Numbered from the stretch's first letter, positions 44,613 through 53,781 are shown. The stretch: DNA of 64,000 bases from Streptomyces zhihengii (GCF_016919245.1 NZ_JAFEJA010000002.1:2380436-2444435), one strand, 5' to 3'. Numbers and translations: made by a program. The notes: generated from the sequence alone by a model not told the origin.

Positions 44613-45095
44613 ATGGACGACACGACACCCATACCAGCCGGCGACAGTGAGATGGCCACCAGCGAGCCCGCTTTCAGCGCCGCCCTGGACGGGAAGTCGG
44701 GCTGCATCGCCACCGCCCGCCGTCTGGCCGCCGACTTCCTCACCCGGGTCCAGGCCGTGCACGGCCTGCCGGTGTCGGACCGGGCGATGGACCTCACCCA
44801 GCTGATCGTCAGCGAACTGGTCACCAACTCCTGCAAGTACGCACCGGGACCGGTGATGCTCGGGCTTCGGATCCTCGGCGACCTGGTCGAAATCACCGTC
44901 TGGGACAGCGAACCCGTCTTGCCGACACCGTGCGCCCCCGACCCCACCCGCGTCGGCCAGCACGGCCTGGAGATCGTGATGGCTGTCACCCGGGCCTTCG
45001 AGGTGCGACGCCAAACCGTCGGCAAGAGCGTCACCGCCCGCATCGCCCTCCCCGACGACCCGGACGGAGCCCTCACCGGACGCCTGCCCCACTAG
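44613..45095 (+). CDS. Anti-sigma-type ATP-binding protein (HATPase fold)
   Basis: 160 residues from ATG 44613 with GGGGAGG upstream. GHKL ATPase marks: SDRAMDLTQLIVSELVTNSC with KYAPG (N-box E, N), TVWDSEPVLP (D), RVGQHGLEIVMAVTRAFEVR (G-box) and SVTARIALP. This is the RsbW/SpoIIAB-like single-domain type common in Streptomyces, which binds sigma factors or STAS partners. A 95%-like paralogue is at 57602. A short hairpin (45125-45140, GGTGCC/GGCACC) follows the stop. Confidence 0.8.
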   Translation: MDDTTPIPAGDSEMATSEPAFSAALDGKSGCIATARRLAADFLTRVQAVHGLPVSDRAMDLTQLIVSELVTNSCKYAPGPVMLGLRILGDLVEITVWDSEPVLPTPCAPDPTRVGQHGLEIVMAVTRAFEVRRQTVGKSVTARIALPDDPDGALTGRLPH

Positions 45096-45574
45096 GCAGA
45101 GGACTCGCGGGCCTCCGGTGAGCCGGTGCCGACCGGCACCACACACGCGACGTCCGGCGCCGCGCCGCCCTGCCGACGGCGAGACGCCCTTCCTGCCGGC
45201 CGTACCGCCTCCTCCCGCCCGCGGATCGCCGCCGCTGGCACGGTGAGACGACCGGGTTTCCATGTCGACGACCGGCCGGGCAGCCCACGCGATGCACGGG
45301 AGGGCCGAGAAGCAAAGTGACGCACCCACCAGCAGCGAGGATCCCCCGGTGGGAAGGGGCCCGAGAGCATCACCCCAGCGACGGCCCTGACCGCTCCGTC
45401 TGTGATGGCGGCCCGGGACTCAGTGGTAGCCGGTTGCGGCATGTGGCCCGTCGTGTTCGGTGGGCTGCCTGGGCGATGGGGTGTCCCTCGTGTGGGGGCG
45501 AGTGAACGTTTCCCTCCTTCCGGGTGCCGCACCGGCACGCAGGAATCTGCCTGCCTCTTGCCGAAGGTGCCCCT
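45096..45574. other. Intergenic, nothing beyond a short hairpin
   Basis: About 480 bp between the ATPase gene and the interrupted DUF4239 gene. Apart from the hairpin at 45125-45140, no gene or element was recognised. Confidence 0.35.
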
Positions 45575-45788
45575 GTGGTTCTCGTCATCGTTGTCGCCGC
45601 CCTGGCCCTGCTCGCGGGACTTGCGGCCAACCGCTGGCTGCGCCCGCGGCTAGTCAACGCCGACGATGACGAGGGCATGGCGGTCAAGAACCTCGTCGGC
45701 CCGCTGCTCACCATGACCGTGCTGCTGCTGTCGTTCGTCCTGGTCACCGCGAACGGCTCATGCGGCAAGGCCGAGGTCGCCTCCCGCG
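45575..45788 (+). pseudogene. DUF4239 membrane protein, cut by IS110
   Basis: GTG 45575 gives VVLVIVVAALALLAGLAANR, WLRPRLVNADDDEGMAVKNL, VGPLLTMTVLLLSFVLVTAN and GSCGKAEVASRG, the N-terminal quarter of DUF4239 proteins (two TM helices). The match ends at about 45785 where IS110 transposase sequence begins. The remaining roughly 180 residues are not in the window. Confidence 0.6.
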
Positions 45789-46403
45789 GCAGGAGTCACG
45801 GTCGTGGACGTGGACCGGCCGGGCCGCAGGACCCGGCGGATGAAGGGCAAGTCCGACCCGATCGACGCCTACGGCGCCGCGACGGCCGTGCTGTCCGGGC
45901 GGGCCACCGGCATACCGAAGAGCCGTGAGGGCGTGGTCGAGGCGGTGCGAGTGCTGCGGACCGCCCGCCGCAGCGCGATCAAGGCCCGCACGCAGGCGAT
46001 GAACCAGATCCGGGGCCTGCTGGTGTCGGCCCCCGCGATGCTGCGCGAGCAGGTCGCGGGGCTGGAGAGGGCCGCATTGATACGCACCCTGGCCCGGCTG
46101 CGTCCCGGCGACGACCTGTCCCGTCCGCTGGCGGCGACCCGGGCGGCACTACGGCGCCTGGCCCGCCGCCACCAGGCCCTGGACGAGGAGATCACCGAGC
46201 TGGACACCGAGATCAGCCCCCTGGTCAGGCAAGCGGCCCCGAAGCTGCTGGAGCTGTTCGGCGTCGGCCCCGAGACCGCCGGCCAGCTCCTCGCATCGGC
46301 GGGCGACAACCCCGAGCGCATGCGGTCCGAGGGGGCGTTCGCGCACCTGGCCGGCGTCGCCCCGATCCCCGCGTCCTCCGGCCGCACTCATCGCCACCGC
46401 CCC
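45789..46403 (+). pseudogene. IS110-family transposase fragment
   Basis: AGVTVVDVDRPGRRTRRMKG, KSDPIDAYGAATAVLSGRAT and later KLLELFGVGPETAGQLLASA, AFAHLAGVAPIPASSGRTHR: the IS110 DEDD/Tnp_IS116-IS110-IS902 pattern (D in SDPIDA; the C-terminal APIPASSGRT block). The first roughly 70 residues and the end are missing. The 3' cut coincides with the left end of the IS5-like element at 46404. Confidence 0.7.
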
Positions 46404-47245
46404 AGAGGTCGTCTCAGTTGGTTAATCTGCGTTAGCAGATGAGGGTGGCGGCGATGCCGGCGAAGGCGAGGAAGTGTTCGGCCTTGCGTTCGTAACGGCG
46501 GTGCAGACGACGGCACCCGTTTAGCCGGGCCACCGTCCGCTCCACGGTTTAGCGGTGACGGCCGAGACGCCGGGAGGATTCGATGCCTTCGCGCGCCATG
46601 CGCGGCGTGATGTTCCGAGAGCGGAGCCATTTCCGCAGGTGGTCGTAGTCGTAGCCCTTGTCGTCGTGCAGTTTGGCTGGACGGCGGCGACGCGGCCCAC
46701 GGCGAGAGCGGATGGGCGGTATGCCTCGGACAGGGGGTTCGAGACCCTGGCTGTCGTGGGTGTTGGCGGCAGAGATGTCGATGGAGATGGGCAGACCCGT
46801 CCGTTCTGCAATCAAGTGGATCTTTGAGCCTTTCTTGCCGCGATCGACAGAATTCGGGCCTGTCAGCTCCCACCTTTGAGGGCTCGCATGTTCACGGAGT
46901 CGATCGCGCACCTCGACCCGCCAGCTCCCCGCGGGCGCCGAGCTCGTCCAGCACCAGACGATGGAGCTTCGCCCACACCCGCGCCGCGGTCCACTCGGAG
47001 AACCGCCGATGGACTGTCTGCCATGAGGTTCCGAAGACTGGCGGCAGCTGCCGCCAGGTGCACCCTGACGTAGCGACAAAGATGATCGCGGCGAGCACAG
47101 CACGATCGTCGCCCCGTCGACGGCCCCCGCCTTGTAGCCTCGTGGGGAGCTGCGGTCCCACAGCCCGGAACAACTCCCACAGCGCCTCCCGCACCAGCCC
47201 CTCAACGAAGGCCATCGAGTACAGCCTCCTCCGTCCGTGCCGGAG
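46404..47245 (-). mobile_element. IS5-family element inserted in IS110
   Basis: The left end AGAGGTCGTCTCAGTTGG abuts the interrupted IS110 gene. The transposase runs on the minus strand from 47215 to 46432. The right end is not sharply defined, and no matching inverted repeat was seen near 47240. The other half of the IS110 element is not found beyond it, so deletion or rearrangement followed insertion. Confidence 0.6.
46432..47215 (-). pseudogene. IS5-family transposase, multiple frame breaks
   Basis: ATG 47215: MAFVEGLVREALWELFRAVG, DDRAVLAAIIFVATSGCTWR, QLPPVFGTSWQTVHRRFSEW. In other frames it continues CAIDSVNMRALKGGS, GPNSVDRGKKGSKIHLIAER (DDE region), ANTHDSQGLEP, LHDDKGYDYDHLRKWLRSRN and ends RKAEHFLAFAGIAATLIC with TAA at 46432. 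At least two breaks and a stop in place of the YRR/TVERTVARLN junction show it is inactive (or needs programmed frameshifting for one of them). Confidence 0.65.
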
Positions 47246-48104
47246 CCACCGACCTGTCCGTGGCCTTCCAGAGGGCCCCGAATCGCGCCAGGTAGTGCCA
47301 CACCTTCTTGACCGCCTGGGGGTCATAGAGGCCGGCGCGTGCGGAGTCTCCTATGATCCGAGGATCGAGCATGCCGTCGACCGCGATCTGCATGCCCAAG
47401 TCGACGTATTCCTGGCCGCGGTAGTCGGGGTGACGTCGGAGTTCTTCCACCGCAAGTCGGAATCCGGGGTGCCACTCCACCGGGCAGCCAAGGCGCAGAG
47501 CCGCGTCCTCGACCCGCGTGCCTCGGTAACAGGGGTCCAGCACCAGCGCCTCCACATCGCATGGCAGCTGGACCGAAGCGTGCACCTGCGCCTCGATGTA
47601 GTCGTCAAGCTCGTCCTGACGATCGGCGCAAGCAAGCTCGATAAGCCCCATGCGGGCCGCGACACCGAAATCCGACGGTTCGAGGAAGCTGTCCGGGTAG
47701 CAGAACGTGCTCCGCGTCAGCGTCTGGGCCGTCAGGCGGAAGTGGGCCGAGCCGAACCGCGGTGCCCCGCCGACCGGCTTGCGACGGAAGTTCAACGCCC
47801 CGTAGACGGGCCGCTCATGAGCGGTCGCTTCGTCGTACGCCCCGTCGAAGATCCGGCTCTCCCAGCGCCACCGGTCGCCGCCTGGATGCGCGGTCAGGCC
47901 GCCGTTGCTGGTCCCCGTGACGAACTGCGAGTGGTAGACGCCGCCCTCGGCCATAGCGTCCAGGATCGGCTTGCCGTGCAGCAGACGGTCCGGGTGGAAG
48001 TTGAGGGTCACCCGCAATGCCGGGTCCATCGGAGGGCCCGACGCCAGTTCCGCGACATGCCGAAGGGCCCGTTCCTGCGCTGTCTGGGAGGCTGCAGAGC
48101 TCAT
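47202..48104 (-). CDS. DUF3626 protein
   Basis: About 300 residues from ATG 48104. Signature blocks: MDPALRVTLNFHPDRLLHGK, GVYHSQFVTGTSNGGLTAHP, GGDRWRWESRIFDGAYDEAT, VYGALNFRRKPVGGAPRFGS and FCYPDSFLEPSDFGVA, typical of DUF3626. Conserved H, R and D residues suggest an enzyme, perhaps related to ADP-ribosyl transfer, but this is uncertain. The last codons (TEEAVLDGLR) lie inside the IS5 right end, so the natural C-terminus may be lost. Confidence 0.7.
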   Translation of the reverse strand: MSSAASQTAQERALRHVAELASGPPMDPALRVTLNFHPDRLLHGKPILDAMAEGGVYHSQFVTGTSNGGLTAHPGGDRWRWESRIFDGAYDEATAHERPVYGALNFRRKPVGGAPRFGSAHFRLTAQTLTRSTFCYPDSFLEPSDFGVAARMGLIELACADRQDELDDYIEAQVHASVQLPCDVEALVLDPCYRGTRVEDAALRLGCPVEWHPGFRLAVEELRRHPDYRGQEYVDLGMQIAVDGMLDPRIIGDSARAGLYDPQAVKKVWHYLARFGALWKATDRSVAPARTEEAVLDGLR

Positions 48105-48261
48105 CAGCACAGTGTTCCGCACCCTGATCAACTGGCGCACGCGGATTGTCCACCGACAGCCCTTTCCAGCGTGACGGAGCGTTGATTGATCACCAAGCGC
48201 GACGATCTCTTAAGGTGCGGCGGCACCCGGGCAGTGCTGCCGGCGCGCGCGGTCGGGCAGG

Positions 48262-48510
48262 TCAGCGCTCGTGCGGGGTGTCGGTGAGCTGTTCGGCCGG
48301 CGGGTCGATCGGGTTTGCCACCTTCACCTTGTCGCGTAACCGCTTGAGCGCAAACTTCGTTCCCACGCTCGTCATGGCGCCCTGACGGTGTAGCCGTTCG
48401 CCGAACTCCTCCGGCTTCACCCAGACGAGGGCCGGATCGTGCTGCTCCAGACGCGCCTTGAACAGAGTCTCGGCCGCAGCATCCCGATGCCGGTCCGCGT
48501 GCCGCTGACT
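48262..48510 (-). pseudogene. Hypothetical protein remnant
   Basis: The frame ending at 48262 contains RHADRHRDAAAETLFKARLE, QHDPALVWVKPEEFGERLHR and GAMTSVGTKFALKRLRDKVK. Charge pattern and codon use look genuine, but no start with a ribosome site is visible and the upstream part is low-complexity. Family not recognised. Confidence 0.35.
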
Positions 48511-48622
48511 CGACGCTCGTGCCAGGCGCGACAGAAGCCCTCCGCCGCTGCCGAACACCAGCGGGCCGCAGGGCCACGGCGAGCGCAGGACGACCCTGCC
48601 CACCATCCCCCGCGCCGCGGGC

Positions 48623-48952
48623 CTACTCCGGCACCCCCAGCAGTGCGTCCGGCCGGCAGAACTGGCACGCCCCCACCTCGACCACCCACCGCTGCGCCTC
48701 ACCCTGTGAGACCCGGCGGGTGCGCGGCCCGGTGACGGCGCAGTCCTCCACGTGCACCTGGAGAGGGCGCCGGGCGGTGCTGATGTCGTACTCGACAAGC
48801 CACGGCGGCCGGGCGGGCGCAGTCGGGGGCGAGACGGGATCCGCTGTGCCCTCCTGGCGGGCGCTCTCCGCGCGGACCGCCTGGAGCTGGAGATCGAGGA
48901 AGGTCTCGACCACGCGCAACCGGGCAAGATCAGGCGGCAGGGAGTCGTTCAC
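48623..48952 (-). CDS. DUF6233 protein
   Basis: 109 residues from GTG 48952: NDSLPPDLARLRVVETFLDL, QLQAVRAESARQ, then PPWLVEYDISTARRPLQVHV, EDCAVTGPRTRRVSQGEAQR and EVGACQFCRPDALLGV. This is the DUF6233 layout (DLPRLRxLExWL, VHxGxCxxxGRRxR, CxxCRPDxxLGV). The three cysteines may bind a metal. Function unknown; common in Streptomyces accessory regions. Confidence 0.7.
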   Translation of the reverse strand: MNDSLPPDLARLRVVETFLDLQLQAVRAESARQEGTADPVSPPTAPARPPWLVEYDISTARRPLQVHVEDCAVTGPRTRRVSQGEAQRWVVEVGACQFCRPDALLGVPE

Positions 48953-49022
48953 GCATTCGAAGATGGGTGAGGGCTGCTGAATCTTGCCCCGCCTGCCGCG
49001 CCCGGCTGCCACTCTGACGCCC

Positions 49023-49284
49023 ATGAGCGACCCGCACCCCCGCGTCTACGGCGCGGATCCCGACGACCCCCGATCCGGGCCCCGCCCCGGGCACGACTAC
49101 GCCGAACTGCCGGCGGCCCTTCGACGGCCTGCTCCTGGACGTCACCGGCTGGAGCGCCGACGACCGCGCCACCGGCGCCGCCCTCATTGCTCCCCACGGG
49201 CTGCACGGACCCGGCGGGCGCGCCCACTACGAACCCCGCCCTGCCGACCCCGACCGGTTCCACTGGACCGGCGACACCCCCTGA
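49023..49284 (+). pseudogene. Small hypothetical protein, frameshifted
   Basis: ATG 49023 gives SDPHPRVYGADPDDPRSGPR and PGHDYAELP. One base over the sequence continues PFDGLLLDVTGWSADDRATG, AALIAPHGLHGPGGRAHYEP and FHWTGDTP to the TGA at 49282. The same family has a truncated member at 63310-63472. One indel near 49115 breaks the gene. Confidence 0.5.
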
Positions 49285-49321
49285 CCCTTCGGCAGGGCGC
49301 CGCTGGGAGCACGCTGGAGGG

Positions 49322-49665
49322 GTGGCCACACGACACGTCCCGCGCTGCGCCAAGTGCGGTGAGCGTCTGCCTGCCGGGGCACGGCGCAGCCGCCTGTACT
49401 GTCGGCGGCGTGCAGGAGCAGGGCCTGGCGTCAGGACCGGGCCTGCCGGGCGGCGATCGACGCGGGCGGCGAGGCCCTGGCCGCGCTCATTGAAGGGCGC
49501 CGGCACCCCTGGCCCCGCTCCCGCTGCCCGGAGTGCGGCCGCACCTGGTACGCGAGCGACGCCCCGCTCCAACCCCGGAAGAGAGCGGACAGCCGGTACT
49601 GCTCACTGCGCTGCCGCACCAGGGCCTGGCGCCGCCGTTCGCGTTCAGCAGGCGTCACGCGGTGA
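49322..49665 (+). pseudogene. Zinc-ribbon protein, frameshifted
   Basis: GTG 49322: ATRHVPRCAKCGERLPAGAR, RSRLYC; after a one-base shift near 49415: RAWRQDRACRAAIDAGGEAL, AALIEGRRHPWPRSRCPECG, RTWYASDAPLQPRKRADSRY and CSLRCRTRAWRRR. Two CxxC...C pairs indicate two zinc ribbons, as in Streptomyces proteins with a terminal CxxxCRxRAWRRR. Function unknown. Confidence 0.5.
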
Positions 49666-49859
49666 CGCCTGCCCGTGACGGCTACGGCGGGCGCATGCTG
49701 CCGCATTGTCCTTCGCCCAGGTGAATCCTGCGCCCTCGGCGCCTCGCATGTCCCTCGTGTGGGCGACACGGTGTCAGCGCGCGTTCATAGCGTCCTGCCT
49801 GACGACTTCTACCGCCCCGCTCGGGCGGTACCTCCTCAGCAAGGGCGGTGCTCCACACA

Positions 49860-51027
49860 TGAGCCTGACATCGGGGCTGCACAGTCCTCGCACCCCGCTG
49901 CGCCGGTTCCTGGACCGAGAACTGTCGGCCGGCCCCCGGCCGCTGCGCGAGTCCTTCCGCGCCCAGCACCGCAGCGACCAAGTCCTGCTGCCAGGACCTG
50001 GGGTCGGCACCGAGGCAGGCACGGTCGGTACCGCGATCGACCAACGCCTGCGCCTCGCCTTCACCGGGCCGCGCCCGTCGACCTGGCCTCGGAGGCCGGG
50101 ATCGACCTGACCGGCCGGCTCGGTTGGGGCGGCGAAGGGCTGCGTATGCGCGCGGTCGGCAACGAACTCGCCGCACGCCTCACCCAGACCGTGCGCGCCC
50201 TGGACCTCGACAGCCGCGGGCTGCCGATGGACCGCGCCCACGACGAAGAGACGCACCTGGCCCGCATGCTGCTCGCCGCCGCCTGGTACCAGGTGATGGC
50301 CCGCAATTCCTACGGATTCACCGACACCCCGCTCTACCTCGCCGCCATGGAGGATCCCGTCGGCTTCACCCTCGCACGGCTCCTGGAGCTGCCGCACCAG
50401 GACATGGTCGACGACGTCGTCCACCAGCTCTACCTGGCCACCACCAGCCCCCTGGAGACGCTCCGCACCCGCACCCGGGCCGAGGACTGCACCGGCGGAC
50501 CGACCTTCCCCGGCGCCCAGATCACCGCGGACGCCGACCTCGTGGCCGACGGCCTGCTGGTCGACTTCAAGAGCACGAAGCACCCCTTCGCCCGGGGCAT
50601 GTCCAAGGCGACCGCGAACCAACTCCTCGGCTACCTCCTCCTCGACACCGCCGACCACTACCGCATCGACACCCTCGGCCTCTACCTCACCCGCTCCGCC
50701 GTCCTCGCCACCTGGCCCGTGGAGGACTACCTCGACCTCCTCGGCACCTGCCGACGCAACCTGACCGACCTACGCGCCGTCACCGCCGACCTCCTCACCA
50801 ACTGCCAAGCCGACGCCATCCCCTACGGACCAGACGAAGAGACCAAGGTCCGCCGACTCCTCGACCGCCTGGCCCCCGTCATCGAAACCGGCCACTGCCC
50901 CGTCTGCGCCCAGCCACTACCCGACTCCACAGGCCGCCCCCGCACCTACTGCACCCGCTGGTACGCCCAGCGCTCCAACAGCCTGCGGCGGCGGCAGAGC
51001 CCAGCCGCCTGGCCACCGGCCCGGTGA
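49860..51027 (+). pseudogene. PD-(D/E)XK-like nuclease-type protein, one frameshift
   Basis: ATG 49860 starts SLTSGLHSPRTPLRRFLDRE and RESFRAQHRSDQVLLPGPGV up to LRLAFTGP. One frameshift near 50080 leads to DLASEAGIDLTGRLGWGGEG and then 300 clean residues. Motif candidate: ITADADLVADGLLVDFKSTK (D...D-F-K, like D...(D/E)xK) with KATANQLLGYLLLDTADHYR (Q-x-x-x-Y). This is the layout of PD-(D/E)XK nucleases such as Cas4/RecB types. A zinc-ribbon tail (CPVCAQPLP...RPRTYC) closes it. It is convergent with a DNA ligase gene. The assignment to nuclease is inferred from motif spacing only. Confidence 0.55.
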
Positions 51028-51133
51028 CCCCACCAGGCGCCGGGCAGTTCCCGACGTGCTCCCTCTGGCCGGCCGTGCCGCGACGGGGTCCCGCCCGGCT
51101 TCGACAACTGTCGGGGCGCCGTCGTCCCGCTGC

Positions 51134-52000
51134 CTACCGGACGCGCGTGATCGTCACGACGGCGTGCCGGGTGGTCCCGGTCAGCGCTTCGACGAGGAAG
51201 CCGGCCGGGGTGCTGGTGTAGGTCTGGCCGTCGTGGGTGCGTCCCCGGGGGCCGGCGCCGGCGGGCTGGAGGTAGTGCGCGGCCGCGGCCGCGAGCGGTC
51301 CGGTCAACCGCTGGGAGAGGGCGACGGCCCCGTCCGGGCGGCGTACGGCGAGCGCCCGGGGCCGGGAGCGGGCGCCGGTGTAGCCGGCGACGGTCAGGTC
51401 CTCGGTCTCCGCGTGCCGGATCTTGCGCCACTCGCGCGTACCGCCCCGGTACGTCCCGCCGGCCCGCTTGGCCACGATGCCCTCGACGCCCTGGGCCTGG
51501 AGGGTCTCGTACCAGACCATCGCCGTCTCGTAGTCGTCCGTGGCCGGCACGGCCTGGATCGGCGGCCCGAGATCGCCGACCAGATCCAGCAACAAACCGC
51601 GCCTCTCCGCGTACCGGCGTCCTCGGACGTTCCCGTGCTGGGGGTGCACGAGGACGTCCCAGACCGGGTAGGACGCCGGCAGCTGCTCGGCGAGTGCCCG
51701 GGCCCGGGGGACCGAGGATTTGGCCCGCGCCTGGACGGCGGAGAAGTCCAGGCGCCCGTCCCGCCAGATCACCGCCTCGCCGTCCAGCACGGTCCCCGCC
51801 GGCAGCCGCATGCCGGCCACCGCCAGGTCCATCCACACCGAGGTGACGATCCGGCCGGACCGCGCCTGGAGGATCACCGACTCCGCGGTGCGGATCATCG
51901 CGACCCGGTGCCCGTCCATTTTCGGCTCGTACCACCAGCCGGGCCCGCGTGGGAGCTGCGGCACGGCCCGGGCCAGCGCGAGCGAGATGACAGCCTCCAT
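51134..52000 (-). CDS. ATP-dependent DNA ligase (LigC/LigD-like)
   Basis: 288 residues. Nucleotidyltransferase motifs: I YEPKMDGHR (K27 adenylated), III LDGEAVIWRDGRLDF, IV GVEGIVAKR, V WRKIRHAETEDL; the rest resembles an OB-fold (GARSRPRALAVRRPDGAVAL). It seals nicks with ATP. There is no polymerase or nuclease domain attached, so it is the short stand-alone form found beside NHEJ genes or on plasmids. It lies convergent to the nuclease-like gene, and a decayed copy is at 61292. Confidence 0.8.
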   Translation of the reverse strand: MEAVISLALARAVPQLPRGPGWWYEPKMDGHRVAMIRTAESVILQARSGRIVTSVWMDLAVAGMRLPAGTVLDGEAVIWRDGRLDFSAVQARAKSSVPRARALAEQLPASYPVWDVLVHPQHGNVRGRRYAERRGLLLDLVGDLGPPIQAVPATDDYETAMVWYETLQAQGVEGIVAKRAGGTYRGGTREWRKIRHAETEDLTVAGYTGARSRPRALAVRRPDGAVALSQRLTGPLAAAAAHYLQPAGAGPRGRTHDGQTYTSTPAGFLVEALTGTTRHAVVTITRVR

Positions 52001-52101
52001 GCGCTTACCCTCACCCCGGCCCGGCGGGGCTGCACCCGAGCGGGGCCCTTGGGCGGCGCGTCACCCGCGTCACGGAATCGAACATGCGTAGGGTTCTTGG
52101 T

Positions 52102-52473
52102 ATGGCTGATTCCGACTTCCCCGACGACCTCACGGCTGCCCAGACCCGCCTGCACCAGGCCACCGCCGAGCACGCCGCCCTCGTGCGCACCCTGCCCTGG
52201 TCGGTAGAGCCGCATGACGGCTGGCCCGGCACCGAGCACCCGCACACGGGCCAGATCAGCGGCGGCCGGGAGCCCAGCCCCGGGTGGAGCGACGAGCAGA
52301 AGGCTGCCGTCGCCCAGCTCCGCCAGGAGTGCCTCGCGCTCTCGGTGACCGTCACCACCCACCCGTACTGGCAGACGCTGAGCGGCGAGGACGTCTACAG
52401 GGCCCGTATGCGTCTCAAGGCCGCCACCCGGCTTGAGGCGGCACCGGCCGTGGACGTGGTCACCGCGGCGTAG
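52102..52473 (+). CDS. Hypothetical protein with coiled N-terminus
   Basis: 123 residues from ATG 52102: FPDDLTAAQTRLHQATAEHA (helical), LPWSVEPHDGW, then PGWSDEQKAAVAQLRQECLA, THPYWQTLSGEDVYRARMRL and ATRLEAAPAVDVVTAA. Soluble. Its 3' end has a truncated repeat at 58300-58378. Conserved in Streptomyces, function unknown. Confidence 0.6.
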   Translation: MADSDFPDDLTAAQTRLHQATAEHAALVRTLPWSVEPHDGWPGTEHPHTGQISGGREPSPGWSDEQKAAVAQLRQECLALSVTVTTHPYWQTLSGEDVYRARMRLKAATRLEAAPAVDVVTAA

Positions 52474-52543
52474 GGCTCACGGGCCCGGGCCGGCTTGTCG
52501 GACCCGCTCGGCCCCCTTGCCGGGGGCGGGAGGGCAGGCGCTC

Positions 52544-52754
52544 CTACGCGGCGTCCCACTGGTGGGCGCGGCCGCCACGCCACTCCACCCATCGTGGGTT
52601 GTCGAGAATGGTCTCCGGATAGAGGATCCCGGCGCGGCCTCACGTCGTGATCGCTGTGTGCGAGTCCCAGGATTTCAGTCCAGCCCGCGCGGGAGAGCGT
52701 CACTCTGCGGCCGCCCGTCCGGGACAGCCGGTGCACGACTATCGGCGTCGCCAT
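52544..52754 (-). pseudogene. Small hypothetical protein, frameshifted
   Basis: ATG 52754: ATPIVVHRLSRTGGRRVTLS, EILGLAHSDHDV; then in another frame ILDNPRWVEWRGGRAHQWDA ending at TAG 52544. These blocks occur in this order in a Streptomyces family of about 75 residues. At least one frameshift lies between. Confidence 0.5.
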
Positions 52755-53076
52755 AGCTCCAGGGTGCGGCCGGCGAGCTGCCCGGGCATCCCGACAGCTG
52801 GTACACGCGCAGGTGATGGCTGATGCCCCGGTCTGGCCCGGTGCCCGGCCCTGCCGATGTAGGCCGGGACATCGGGCCAGACCATGTCCGGCACGGCACT
52901 GTCCTGTGGCATCTGTGGCGCTGGCCCGTGAGGACAAGGGCAGCGGTCGCCCCTCGTCATCGAGGACATGCTCTACATCCTGCTGCGCACCTCTTCAAGT
53001 GCTCTGGCTGTCCGGCCGGTGCCGGTGCTGGGCATGCCGCCGCGGGGGAGCGTGGTCGTGTGCCTAGGGTGCTGGT
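52755..53076. other. Intergenic, nothing recognised
   Basis: 320 bp with only biased overlapping frames. The promoter of the gene at 53077 must be here. Confidence 0.35.
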
Positions 53077-53574
53077 GTGGGGTCTGATCTGAGGACTGCT
53101 GTGGCCCGGGCGCTGGAGCGGGCGGGTTTCGAGGAGCCGGCGCCGGGGACGGACGTCCTGCGTCTGCTGGCCGACGACGATGCCGACGGCGAGGGTTTGC
53201 TGGTGGGCTGGGAGCCGGACGATCTGCTGCGTCCTTCGCGTGATCTGAAGGCCGAGGCCCATCTGGCCTCGGAGGAGCTGGAGGGTCTGCACCGGGCTTT
53301 CGGTATCGCGCTGACCGCTGTCTTGACCAGCGGGGGCTTTCGTGTCGAGCCGCGCCCTGGAGGCTGGTTGCGCGTCACCCGGTCCGGTGCGGGCGCCAGC
53401 CGCTCGTCTGCCGCCGGGGGTTCACAGGCCGCGGACCAGGGTGATGGCGGTGGCGATGCTCGGGGCGGTGGGCAGGAAGCGCTCCGTTCCGGCGATGGCG
53501 ATCCGCTGGCGCAGGACGGGTGGGAGGGTGCCGGCGAGGACGAGCCGGGTGCGGGTGCGGGTGGCCAGCAGTAG
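53077..53574 (+). CDS. Hypothetical protein of the duplicated STAS module
   Basis: GTG 53077: GSDLRTAVARALERAGFEEP, DVLRLLADDDADGEGLLVGW and EAHLASEELEGLHRAFGIAL, then VLTSGGFRVEPRPGGWLRVT. The first 110 residues look like a conserved helical domain. The rest (Gly/Ala/Ser-rich) overlaps the convergent STAS gene by about 150 bp and may be only a tail. A fragment of the same gene is at 42626. Function unknown. Confidence 0.55.
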   Translation: MGSDLRTAVARALERAGFEEPAPGTDVLRLLADDDADGEGLLVGWEPDDLLRPSRDLKAEAHLASEELEGLHRAFGIALTAVLTSGGFRVEPRPGGWLRVTRSGAGASRSSAAGGSQAADQGDGGGDARGGGQEALRSGDGDPLAQDGWEGAGEDEPGAGAGGQQ

Positions 53575-53781
53575 GCCGTGGAGGGTTTCGTCGGCGTAGG
53601 TGAGCCGGGTGACGTCGACGACGAGCCTGCGCCGCGTGTCCCAAGCGGCAGTGAAGACGGTTTCCAGGGCGCGGCGGTGGGCGTGGTCGGCGGCGCCGTA
53701 GAGGATGAGGACTTGGACGCCGTGTTCGGTGTAGGCGTCGAGGACGGGTTCCTGCGGGAGAGGGACGCTGGCCAGGGCCAT
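53422..53781 (-). CDS. STAS-domain protein (intact copy)
   Basis: Start ATG 53781 (MALASVPLPQEPVLDAYTEH); an in-frame ATG at 53841 would add 20 residues. The 119 residues contain GVQVLILYGAADHAHRRALE, RRLVVDVTRLTYADETLHGL and LLATRTRTRLVLAGTLPPVL, a STAS fold with YADETL in the phospho-acceptor loop (T or no acceptor). A broken twin is at 42870. Probably part of a partner-switching network with the ATPases at 44613 and 57602. Confidence 0.65.
   Translation of the reverse strand: MALASVPLPQEPVLDAYTEHGVQVLILYGAADHAHRRALETVFTAAWDTRRRLVVDVTRLTYADETLHGLLLATRTRTRLVLAGTLPPVLRQRIAIAGTERFLPTAPSIATAITLVRGL

Noticed and set aside
52395..52937. 181-codon minus-strand frame spanning 52395-52937
   Set aside because: Only the middle part (from ATG 52754) matches a known small-protein pattern, and it leaves this frame.
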